Of a stretch of DNA of 64,000 bases, positions 1 through 11,357 are shown one piece after another. Within the stretch, counting starts at the first letter, position 1. Every line of letters begins with the position of its first letter. The stretch is from Acarospora socialis. Taxonomy: Eukaryota > Ascomycota > Lecanoromycetes > Acarosporales > Acarosporaceae. Under the pieces are notes generated by a model. It did not search any database and was not told the origin of the DNA. It saw only the letters and a program-made list of their open reading frames with translations. The stretch is taken from NCBI GenBank assembly GCA_025617375.2, contig JAMYGW020000008.1, positions 496,001 through 560,000 on the forward strand, given 5' to 3'. Position numbers and translations under genes: made by a program.

Positions 1-1657
1 ATCTGAGATTCATAATTATCTGTCTCTTCAATGTCATCTTTGAGAGCATTTTTTTCTTTCTCAGCATCAAGAACTCTTTTCTTGATAAGAATAGCTAATT
101 TTTCTTTGTAAATTGATTGACTCATTATGTCATATTCATTTTTCATGTCTTTGTGTGATTTCTGAGAGTATCATCTGACTCTGTCTTTTGTGCTCATATG
201 TGCTCAGCACATATTGTCATAACAGACTGTTCAACTCAGAATATCATGCACTATGCTTGATTTCTTTATCTTCATTTTGATCATTATCACTGCAATATTC
301 TTTCTTTTCATTCAAGATCTGTTGCACTCTTGAGCAAGATGTTCAGATTTCTCACAGTTGTAATACATTCACATCTCATTTTGTAATGTTATCTGAGACT
401 TATTGAATTGCTCTGTTTAACATTCAGACTTTATTTATCTAGTTTTTCATGACTTTTGACAGCACTTCTCAATCATATTGAGATTCATAGAATCTGTCTC
501 TCTATATCTTATCAGTGAAATATATCACTTCATTCACAATCAGAAGCTTTCTTCTTGATCTTTTATCATAAATAGTATTCAATATTCTTTTTGTTTCATC
601 TGTCATTCTCATTGACAACTATCAATGTTGATACTCAGATTAATCATTCTCTGAAGATTGTCTGATTGTTCTGTTCAGACTATCTTGTTTTTGATGAACT
701 TTCTCAACTTACAATAGTACTGATAGATGAGTGCTTTATTATTTTATCTGATAAGTGTTGCTAATTGCTGAAACTCTGTGATATATATTGCTGCTGATTC
801 ACTCTGTTACAAGATATAAACTTGTCTCTCTGCTGCTCTTTCTTCATTAATTACTCTGAAGACTTTCTTGAGTTTTTTTTTGAACTTGCTGAAGTCATTG
901 AACATGAACTTCATGTCAGCATTGCACTCATTGTAATTCTTTTCTAGAAATTTGTGTAATCTGAGATTAACTCAGTCAAAGACTGCATTCACTAGATAGA
1001 TTGTTGCAAACAATGTCTTTTCTTGATTGATTTGAAACTTTAATTGATTGAATTCAATATACAGATTGAGTTTAGTCACAAAGACTCACAGCTTTTCTCA
1101 TTCTTCATCAAAGATATTGAGTATCTGTATCTTTGATGCATTCACAGATAGTTGTATCATCTGAGCTGACATCACTGATTGTGCTGCTGTTCTATCTGAA
1201 GTAGATGATAGAGATGAGTTTACTTAATTTTGCTTCAAGAACAAGATTGAGATGTTCTTCTGTGTATCAGACATCATACTTGTTATATTGTAAGAATATT
1301 TAAAGTGTAACATTTTAATCTGAGATTTCTTGAGTATGTAGAACTAAGAGTTTGTGCTTATTAATATAACAGTTGATCTGAAACAGTTCTGAACTTTAAC
1401 TCTTAGATGATTACTGAAGTTGAACATGATTCTTTTTATAAGAAAAATGACTGTGACTATATACTGAGTTCACTTGCTGACCTTGTCATCAAGTCTGTTG
1501 AAATGACTCACTTATGCAATCTGTTGAGCTTGCTCATCAAGCTCATTATTAAGCATGTTGAGATGTCACATGACTGCTGTCTAAACATTCTCTGAACATA
1601 CACTTTCTGTGTGTATGCATCAGTTTGCTTTAAGCTTGCTCTGACTTGATCATAACA
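1..1657 (-). mobile_element. Ty3-type LTR retrotransposon fossil C, cut by window edge
   Basis: Positions 1-1,300 match, with many substitutions, the gag-side parts of elements A (about 14,940-16,250) and D (about 22,850-24,140) in the same order and orientation. They lead into an LTR at 1,306-1,657, so reading on the minus strand this is the 5' end of an element whose remainder lies outside the window. It is heavily mutated and clearly dead. Family assignment rests on similarity to A and B, which retain reverse transcriptase and integrase remnants. Confidence 0.8.
1306..1657 (-). repeat. LTR of element C (352 bp)
   Basis: Begins tgtaac and ends ataaca, with the TG...CA ends expected of an LTR. 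It aligns along its length with the LTRs of A (10,421-10,771 and 16,259-16,609) and E (33,230-33,581, inverted). Confidence 0.85.
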
Positions 1658-2759
1658 GATGAGAAAAGCTTTCTATAATGAATGTGAAAGTCAGAAGTTC
1701 AAATATGCTAGAGAATTTCAATTGATCTCTTTTTTGATTAGCTCTCTTTTGAAAGTATCTCAGCAAAGATAGTCACAAGATAGCACAAATATCAAGAATG
1801 ATAGCTTGTCACTGTTGTCATCATTAATCTAAAGAATTGACAAAATAAGAGCAAGAACACTCACATCAAGATTTCAGTCAATGTCTTCAATCAAAGAATT
1901 TATTGTTCAGAATACTGCAGTAGTCAATATGTTGATGAGAAGACAGATGATCAAGTATGTTTTATGAGTCATTTGTCTTCATCAATCTTTTCTTCAAATC
2001 TCTCTTTATTCTCAGATTGACCAGAGATAGAAAATTGTGATGTAGATATGTGTCATGATTATTCTCAGAATCATAAGTAAGCATTCTTGAATGTGTTGCT
2101 GATTCAGCATCAAGACAATTTCATCAATCTCTGAAGTGAGAATGATGAACACAACACAGTAAAATGAAAGCAAGTGCATTCAGAAAAGATACAGTCACAC
2201 AAGCTGCTGAAAGTATCAGATCAGTGTATACTGACAAGAGTAAGTAATTTTTTCTCAGAACATGATAATTGAAGCTTATCATGCATATCAATCTCAAACA
2301 TAAGTGAATCAAACTCAAGATCAATCATACTAAAGTCAGTATGTTTGTGATGTTGCAGCAGAGAATTGTCAGAATGAAAATGATGAGAAAGAAAACTAGA
2401 CTGCAGATAGCTGAACATGTGATGTGAAATCTGCTGAGTTCATGACTAAATAAATGATGTTCATCAGCAGCAATAAAAGCAAGAATTAAAAGAAAAACAC
2501 TGAGAAGAAGAGACAGATACACTGAAAAAAACATTATACAAGTTTAATCAGGTGATAGAGAGAATCTCTTAAATGTCAGTTTTGTGTTGACAGAGTTTTT
2601 ATATTGATTCAGTTCAACAGAAGTCAAAAGTAGTACTATAAAATAAGTCATGATGTTCATCATCATGTAAACAGAGTAAGAGATGTGACATTGATGCAGT
2701 AGCATTTGCTTGCAGTTGACTCTCATCATTGTCAGACTGTAACATTGAAAAAGATGATC
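1658..2759. other. AT-rich mutated sequence, not assigned
   Basis: Follows the LTR of C. It has the same CG/CC/GG-poor composition as the rest of the island. I see only short open frames of biased composition on the minus strand and no recognisable protein, LTR or RNA gene. It is probably decayed repeat. Confidence 0.6.
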
Positions 2760-3190
2760 AAACAGTCAGATATGACATTGATGCTGTAGAATCTTGCTGA
2801 CTTCTGACATCACTAAATGTATGTTGAAAGAAGTTGACTGAATGATCAGACATAACACTGATATGTGATGTTTGCTTACAGCTGATTTCTGACATCACTA
2901 GATGTATATTGACAAAAATCAGCTGAACAGCCAGACATGACATTGATGCAGTAGTGTTGACTTGTGGCTGATTTCTATCATCATTAGATGTATATTGACA
3001 AAAATCAGTCAAACAGTCAGACATGACATTGATGCAGTAGTGTTGACTTGTGACTGATCTCTGTCATCAGTAAATGTATATTTATCAAAGTTAGCTGAAC
3101 AGTCAGACATGACACTGATATGTGATGTTTGCTCACAGTTGATTCTTGTCATTGCTGAGCTGTACAGCACTATTAAAAAAGCTGACATGT
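2760..3190. repeat. Tandem array, unit about 80-86 bp, five copies
   Basis: A unit built around the words cagacatgacattgatg and tcactagatgtatattgac recurs at 2,767, 2,847, 2,932, 3,018 and 3,104, giving spacings of 80, 85, 86 and 86 bp. Units differ mostly by transitions, as in the surrounding island. Spacing is not a constant multiple of three, so a protein-coding origin is not indicated. Confidence 0.85.
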
Positions 3191-3246
3191 GATCTGATTA
3201 GTGTCTATAACTCAATCATCTTACAGTGTAGAAGTGAATAATTCAC

Positions 3247-4900
3247 AATGAATGATCTTCTCTCATGCATTGTAGCTCATCTAAGTTCAAGAGAGCTGAA
3301 GAATTTCTTTAATGATGATGCTCAATCACTGATTCACATCATTAAGACACTTCAGAAACAGAAGAAGAATTCAGTGGTTCAAACTGCAATGATGAGAATT
3401 TAAAAAGCTCTTCAATTCAGTTCTGAGCAAAGATCACTCTCAGATCTGATCAAGACAACTGTGAGACATAAGTGTGAAGTCAACAAAGATATTTTCAATC
3501 TGCTGCATAAGTGCAAAGACAACTCTTTCATCATCTTTGAGAGTCAAGGGTCAGGCACTGCATTCTGTGCAGTTCATAATCTATTAAATCTATATTGACT
3601 TGATACTCAGCTTTTCAACAGATAAAATGATCTTCAGTATCATGTCTTCTGTATCATTATTAGTGATGTTTATGACATAGTCAGAAAGTGAACACACAAC
3701 AGATTCAGTCATGCTATTGTTCAATTAGCAAGAGACTTTGCAAAGAATGATGATGAAGTGTCTATAGAACAGCTTCAAAAGAATCTTCAACTATCAATGA
3801 TCTGTGAAGCAGATCATCAGCTGATCATGAAGTTCTTGAGTGATGACTACTTGATCATTCTTTCATCAGATATTCTTGTGAGTATATTGTAAGCTGATGC
3901 TCATAACATCTATTTGAGGACCTCTTGCTAAGATAGAACAGGTTAATGAAGTATGATTGACAGTTACAATGTCATCAATCAAGCATCAAACATTTGAAGA
4001 CCTGAGACATACTCAGGGTTGCTAAAAATTCAGGTGCAAACAAAATCATCAAGAAAATTTGTCAATACTATCAAGACTTCTTTCACATGCATACACCCCA
4101 GCTCTCAGCATCAATCAAGATTTCAACTATGAACAGCAATAGATCAAAACAAGAAACTGATAAGCAGAACAGTCTTTATCTTTTTGAAAATCATATGTAC
4201 ACAGAGACTAATAAAACACAGACTCAACAATCTGAAATAAACAAACAATTTCAACATCATTTGAAACTGAGCTATCACACTTCTTCAAATCTTCATCATG
4301 ACCTCTGAACAAACAATTCATTCAGAAACTGATCAGTCAGAATTCATCAATCACTGAACTGTTCACATTTCAATTGACTTTCAGTCAGAATTCACCAACA
4401 ATGATACAATTCTTTGACTCAGTTTTCAGTCAGAATTCACCAACAAAACTATTCATCTTCAGGTCAACTTTCAGTCAGAATTCATCAATAATCAAATCAA
4501 TCATCTTTGAACAGAGTTTCAGTCACAATTCACTCATAATTGAGTCATTCAACCAGAGCTCTTGATAGTCATTAAATCTTAAATTCACACACACTTTGAT
4601 ACAGACAAATTTTCATAGCTGTTTAGTTATAGCTCTACTTCACCTAATTCATCTGATCTGTCAGTTCATACAGTCATTGTTCATTTCATCAATCACCAAT
4701 CAGAATTCATTCAAAGACTAAGAGCAGCACCAAATTCTCACTCTTTTTGTGAAATATTTACTTCTCATCATCAGAGAGACAGATATCTTCTTTCTGCAAT
4801 AGTTTCTCTGAACATTTTTTTCAAGTTGACAAGTCATTATTCTTGTGTAGATCTTTCAGCATTAATAGAATCATGAGGTTCTCAGAAAAAGAAGAGTTGA
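3247..4900 (+). pseudogene. Coding-like fossil of unknown family
   Basis: The plus strand has one frame that stays open over long stretches here, with a mixed, protein-like composition rich in Leu, Ile, Lys and Asp, unlike the low-complexity frames nearby. A part near 3,500-3,600 encodes a segment of Lys/Cys/Phe/Gly/Ser character. I do not recognise the family. It may be a gag-like or other ORF of a mobile element, or an old duplicated host gene. It is broken throughout. The segment 4,326-4,565 inside it is an in-register tandem repeat. Confidence 0.4.
4326..4565 (+). repeat. Tandem repeat, 45-48 bp unit, codon-length periods
   Basis: The word cagtcagaattca recurs, with small changes, at 4,334, 4,382, 4,427, 4,472 and 4,520. 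The spacings of 48, 45, 45 and 48 bp are all multiples of three, and the units read as a repeated Ser/Gln/Glu/Phe/Asn-rich peptide. That suggests the repeat arose in translated sequence before decay. Confidence 0.8.
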
Positions 4901-7900
4901 TGATGTTAACTCAGGTGAGATGATCATACACTATGAATGATACACTTCTTAGTCAATCTTTCAAGAATTTTGAAGAAATGCTTTCAATTTTAACTTCAAC
5001 TTGAGAGATGTTGACAGAATTCTGTAAGTCTTCAGTAATCTGTTTGATCATTCAACTTGACTAGACAGACTTCAAATCAGTGCTCAATCACTGCTTTTGT
5101 GTCTTGATTATCAGCAGAAAGAATGAGCATCAGCACATTCTTGAACTTCTCAAGTTCAACATCAGCTTGTTGTTGTAAGTATCTTGCTGTGGTGTTTGCT
5201 GTAGCTTTGAAAATCACTGTTGTCATTGTGCAAGTCATGATCTGATTTCAGAAATGATGATTGTTAAGTGCAAGTCATTATTAGTGCTTGACTCAAGCAG
5301 GTATGAATTCATGTGATCATGAGATGGAGCAACAAAGCACATCTTGATTACAATGACATAAGTAATTCAAACTCTAATGACTTCACAACTTGTCTGTCTA
5401 TCTTATCTACACCATTATACTTTATCTTACTTTCTCTCAGATTGCTGTACAGTCTGTAATGTAATGACTCATATAGCACTATTTATATCTGATTAAAATG
5501 ACTGTCTTTTGTCTCTTGATCTCAGCTATCAATGAAATGTTCACAAGATCTCAATTGATCATCTGCAATAGCTGAGACATAGTTTTTTTGCTGAAGAAAC
5601 TGCATAGCATCTTTTACACACATTTTTCTCAAGAAGAAACAAGATCAAGCATCTTGTGAACTAATCAAAATATCTATCATCAGAGATATCTAAATCTGTA
5701 CAACTGTGACCATCTACTCTGCTCTAGTCAACAAGCAGTATCATTATTTGACTCTGTCTTGAGATTGGTCAGATTACATCATCAATATCATTCATTTGCT
5801 GTCAGTCATCATAGCATCATTATCATCATAAATTCTCAAGTCTCTCATCCTCTCACTGCTTCTGCTCAGCTCTCTGTTTCTTTTTCTCTGTATAGACTTT
5901 AATGAAATTGTTGTTCTGATCTGTGTTGTTCATCAAGCAACAAAGAATTGAATCAAACAGATAACTCACTTAAACAGAATCAACATTGCAGAATAACTAG
6001 ATAGTGAAACAATCATATCAATGGTCTGTTTCATCTTGGTTGTATGTTTCTCAAGTGTTATCACATGAAAGTTGAGATCAATCAGCTGTTGATGCTGAGC
6101 TGATGAGATTTGATCATTTATGTGTGTTGATAAAAAGATCTTTGTGACTTCAGTGAGTCTCTTGAGATAATCTTGACAGTCTTTTATATTTGTTCACTGT
6201 GCATGCACAAGATTTCATCAGACTCATCTCTGAATGATAGACACATCTTTGTTTTGTGACAGAAATTTTCATATGTATACTCTATCTTGCAACTTCATTT
6301 TTCATTGAATCTTGTCTCTGCAGAGTTTCTTCTGACTGTCAGTAAGAAGTTTGATTTTTTCTTTGAACAAAGCTCTATTCTCATCATCAGATTTTATTAT
6401 TGCTCTGATGTGAGAAATCTGCAGTTTCACAATTGCATGAAACACATTGACATTTGATGACATATCATTCAAGACATCAAGTCAAACAGAGATATCAAGC
6501 TCATCTATGTTTCTATGAATTTAATGGTTGTCAACAGTCTTATTAAATCTTCATTGATCTTCAAATTCAGATGATTCACCAAACTGATAGATCTTCACAA
6601 AGAAGACAGCAAAATAAAAGAAAAAAAGACTACATCAGAGAGCTAAGTGTCTAGCTATGTGAAAGTCACATGACAATTTGAAACTTGTCACTCATCTTGC
6701 TATCATCAAATGATCTGAGAAGGTGTGTCAGTATTCAGATTTATTTGAACATAGTGATTTTATGCATTTCTACATCTAATTAGACTTAGAGTTAATCTTC
6801 AAAATGTTTTCATTACACACTATCATCTATGTAATTATTAGAGATAGATAACAATACAAAAATGAAGTAATGAAGATTGTGCACAATGCAATAAAGTGTA
6901 TGTCTGACAACAAATTTCTACTTGTACAAGGAAATTCTCAGTTTTTATACTGCACTGACCAGCTGTAGCGCCCCTGGGTGACAGCTCATGAGCAATACAA
7001 GTTATGCACACTTAGCATCATTTCAAGAACTCTGCTCAGCACTGACTGCTCTGTATTAACATCTTCAAAATCTCAAGTCAGCACAGTGACATCTTCTCTC
7101 TTAAACTCAGCAGAATCTAGGCATAATTATGACTCTGTCATTGAATTAAGTTCAATGACATAGATTAAGACTTGAACTTGCACCTGCAGACACACTATGT
7201 AGATCATATATATAAAATTGATGCAGTAAATAAACATAAGAAGTACAAGTAGAGTCTATGCACACAAAGAGATCTTGTGCATCATCACTGTATAATTCTT
7301 AAAAATCATGACACTGAGCAGAATCAGCTCTGCATCTTTACATGTTGAATGTAAACATGATATTTCATTCTCTGCAGTGAAACTCTTCAAGTGCTTATCT
7401 ATTTCATTCATCATCTTGTGAAATATAACATATTCAAACATCTGTTCTGAGTAAGACTTGCATTCATTGCTGAGGCAGAAAATGCATTGCATGAGCTTAC
7501 ACATCAAGACAAAATGATCTTTCTTGTCCTTTTCTGGGGCCTTTAGAGATTTTATTGATGTGATTATTGATTTCATCAATTGGTGAGTTGATGGTGGCTG
7601 AGTGCAGTGCTGACTCTCTTGTCAGTCATATAATGTGACTCAGACTCAAAGAATCTCAAGTCTCTGAGCATGCTTTCTGTGATCTGTTCTGTTAGCAATG
7701 AGTTGACAGATTAGTCAAACAATATCATCTCACTCAAAAATATTGTATGCAAGAAAAGTCAGAGATTTGATATCTTCATCAGATGCAGTGATAGAGAAAT
7801 CAGTAAACTGAGTCTCAAGTATGCTTGTATCAGTGTTTTGAAAATGTCTCATTTGAGTCTTTTCAAGCATTTGATTTTGCTGATTGAATTTTTCACAGTG

Positions 7901-10420
7901 CAATGCTGCATTCATCTGTTTCTTTGTCTCAAGACATGAATTGTTTGAAGAAGCACACTCAACAAATGTGTATTTTCTCTTGAGTTTCTCAGTGAGCATC
8001 TTGCTCTCACAACTGAGCTGAACAACTCACTTGCTGTTGAACAGCTTCTTTGACAGCTCAGAAAACAGTTTGATGAAAACATTTGTGTTGATGGTCAATG
8101 TCATGAGTCTGATCAGCTTTTGAACAATCTCATTGAAAAAATAGTCTAAGAAGACAGCTACAGTGTTGAATTGAATCTCTTGATTGAGATAGTATCAAAC
8201 TGTATTTGACTGATGATTGAAAATCTGATTCTGCATTGATGATGATGTCTTGTCTGTGAGAATTCTTCATATCAGCATTGATGCTACTGAAAAAGATGAA
8301 CAGTCAGAGCAGAAGAATTGACTTACTGTTGATGACATTTATCAAGTTATGTTTTGCACAGTACTGAGTGAAGAATTTCTTCAGTTCAGAGTTGCAACTG
8401 AGTTTTGTGAGATACTGAAGTCATGTACTGAAATGTAATGTCTTTATAGATGATGTACAAAATTCATTCACTGTGCACTCAGACTCATGAAAAACAGAAA
8501 TGTCTAAGATGCTGTGTTTCATCTTTAACTGAAGACATTTCTTCATCAAGAGAATCTTAACTCAAAAAATGTTGCTGACATTTCACAATGACTCTGCAGC
8601 AAACACATTGTCATAAAGTGCTAAAGAGAGAAGATGATCAAGAAGACAGAGAAAAGAATTGTCTTCTTGCTCAACAATAAATGTCTTTCTGCTCAAGAAT
8701 AAATCAGTGATGATTTGAGAAAGAGTGTTGAGATAAGAACAATGCTTGCTCTTGAGAACAGTTATCTTCTTTCTTTGTATAAATAAACAACACTTTGACA
8801 AACAGAATGTTGAGCTCTTCAGAAATTTTGTGAGAAACAATTATAAAAGTGATATGTCTTCAGAGAAGTGATCTTGTTTCATTGAGAGATGTGTCAACAT
8901 CATCATTGATGTCACTGTCACTGTCAGTATTGCTGTTGCTATCACTGCACATGCTAGCATTGTTGTTGTTATTCAGGTTGCTGTCAAAATTGATAAGTGT
9001 TATTTACTTGTCATTTCAATTTAGAACATTTGGTGTGTCTTGATTCTTGTGATCATCACTATGATCTTCTTGGTTGTCAGCAACTGTAAGATGGTTAACA
9101 AGCTTGCAAGAGCTATCTTCATCATCAAATTTGATTCTGGTGTCAAACATTGAAACTGATTGACAATCACAATATGAAGTCATGAGTATGTCTGTGACAA
9201 TGTAGCTTTGTTGCTGTTCATCTCAATACACAGTATCATCATACATTCAGTGATAGAAGAGAATGTAATATAGATCATTGATACTGCTGACATCTCACTT
9301 CTTCAAGAGTCTGCAAAGCTAATATTTGTTTACAAGAACTTTCTTGTACTATTGACAACAGAGACATTAGCTAGATTCATTTCTTGTGATAAGAGTCTTC
9401 TATGTTGATCACATCTTTTCTGATGCTGTTATTTAGCTTGTGATTACTTTGATTAAGAATATACATGTTCAAAATTCATCAGTAATTGTTCAGACTCTTG
9501 CTGGCTTGCACTCTGAGGTAGTGATTCAAGATTTATTGTAGAAATGTCTTGAAATCTTCTGCAATGACAGTTTGAAGAAAGCTTTTGAGAAATTCATCAA
9601 TCTCAGAGCAGAATCTAATCATGTATGATCAGTCTCTCAGTCATTCATACATGACTAAGAAGCAGAATTCAGAGTCACTGATCTGTTTTACTTCTTGAAA
9701 AGTGATGCTGTGCTTCTCTTGATGTTGAGTGTGTGCTTTGAGACAGTTTGACTCTTTGCTGCAAGATCTTGACAAAGATTCTTGTAGTAACTCAGCAGTC
9801 TCTTGATGTTCTTGTGACATGTCTGCAGCATTTTTCTGACTGTCATAGAGCATCACTGCTGCAAAAGAGAAAAGTGCACACAGCACTGCAGTCAAGAATA
9901 AAATGTGAGCAACAATGATGCAGAGAGTGTGTAAGTGAAGTCTGCTTCATCTGAAGCTGATTGTACAATCAATGTTGATATGCAAAGCAAGTGATAAAAG
10001 CTCACTGCATCTGTGCAGTGAGAAGAGAATGTGAAATGATATGATAGAGAGAGTCATGACTCTATTTATGTTCACTGCTCATGAAGAAAAGTCAGAAAGA
10101 TTAGCTTTGATGCAGTGACACAATGAATTAGATTCATGTTTGATTCAATCTCTTATTCAATAGTAGGTTACAGAACTCTGCAGTGCTCTTACAGCTAAAA
10201 GTGACTCTTAATCTATCTGCATCTGGTCACTCAAACATCAGAAAGTAGATACTGTCTGTCATTATACATACAGTTTCAAATATAATATCATGTTAGTCAA
10301 GAAACAGAAATCTTCTTTATAAACAAAGCAAACAACTGTCAAAAACATCATTCTTACAGACAAAAGTACAGACACTGTACTTCAAGATTATCACTGCTTC
10401 AATATTAAAATCATATAAGA
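4900..10420. other. AT-rich mutated sequence, origin not identified
   Basis: Contains many short open frames on both strands, the longest being 107 codons at 7,256-7,579 (-), 89 at 7,730-7,999 (-), 85 at 8,583-8,840 (-) and 84 at 9,641-9,895 (-). None resembles a family I know. Runs of coding-like sequence alternate in direction, as expected of several overlaid dead elements. I see no LTR pair, terminal inverted repeat or RNA gene here. Confidence 0.55.
6963..6990. other. GC-rich patch spared by the island's mutation process
   Basis: The string ctgtagcgcccctgggtgac contains CG, CCCC and GGG, all otherwise nearly absent for kilobases on both sides. It starts with TGTAG, which could be an LTR edge, but I find no partner copy in the window. 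Confidence 0.7.
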
Positions 10421-10771
10421 TGTAATGTTCTAATCTGAGATTTCTCAGATATGTAAAACTAAGAGTTTGTGCTTGTTGATATAATGACTGGTCTGAAATG
10501 ATTCTGAACTTTAACTCTTAGATGATTACTTAAGTTGAACATGATTGTTTTCATAAGAGAAATGATTCTACTATATAGTGAGTTCACTTGATGATCTTGT
10601 TGTCAAGCTCATCAAGATGACTCATTCATGCAATCTGTTGAGCTTGCTCATCAAGCTCACTGTCAAGCATATTGAGATGTCATGTAACTGCTGTCTAAAC
10701 ATTTTCTGAATGTACATTCTTTATATGTATGCATCAGTCTGCTCTAAGTCTGTTCTGACTTGACTATAACA
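10421..10771 (-). repeat. Left LTR of element A (351 bp)
   Basis: Starts tgtaatgttc and ends tataaca. Same length as its partner at 16,259-16,609, with differences that look mostly like transitions. In element orientation this is the 3' LTR. Confidence 0.88.
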
Positions 10772-10850
10772 TTATTTTTTTCTTTTTAGATGTTAGTTCT
10801 CTAGAATCTATATAAGTAAGAATATTTACATTGTTCACTGTCAGCAACAA

Positions 10851-11357
10851 TGCTTTCTAAAAATTCAAATCATCTAAGAATTGCAAAGAAAATTCAGATT
10901 GATGATGTGTCTGTTTTGTTTTCTTGTGATTATTGTGTTCATCATGACATCAATTGTTTTATAATGAAATCTTAATCAAAATGCAATAAATATACTTGTC
11001 ATGATCATCTGTGTGTCAATATATTGTGAGAGTTTCTCAATAGAACTTGTCTTTTGCTTTAAAAGAAAATAAGTAAAGCAAACAACAAATTGACAGTCAA
11101 ACATACTGAGTTTGCTGCACTTTTCTCAAAAGTTGTACATCTTCAGAAAACACTGAATCAAACAGATTGCTGTGCTTCATAGAAGACTGATTGTTTTGCT
11201 GTTGAACTTGATAGTGATAATGATGAAACTGAGAATGAAGATTTTCAAATATTATCATAACTTGTTGACTCAATGTTGTCATGCTTCTGAACTAATGTCA
11301 ACTTCTTTTCTCAAAATGTTGAAGTGTTCTTGTGCAGTTCTTGAGATTTTCTATTGA
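10851..11357 (+). other. Antisense accessory open region of element A
   Basis: Runs opposite to gag-pol, between the integrase C-terminus and the pol-distal LTR. It starts at an ATG in the context caacaatgctttc with a TATA-like ctatataag about 40 bp upstream. The same arrangement recurs in B (from 17,065) and, inverted, in E (from 33,152), so it belongs to the element family. The front part has several Cys and His codons and the rear an acidic Asp/Glu-rich stretch. It is broken here. Its function is unknown; a small zinc-binding protein is an inference. Confidence 0.6.

Noticed and set aside
2760-3190. A CRISPR array
   Set aside because: Units of about 85 bp have no short constant repeat with variable spacers, and the host is a fungus; it is a minisatellite.
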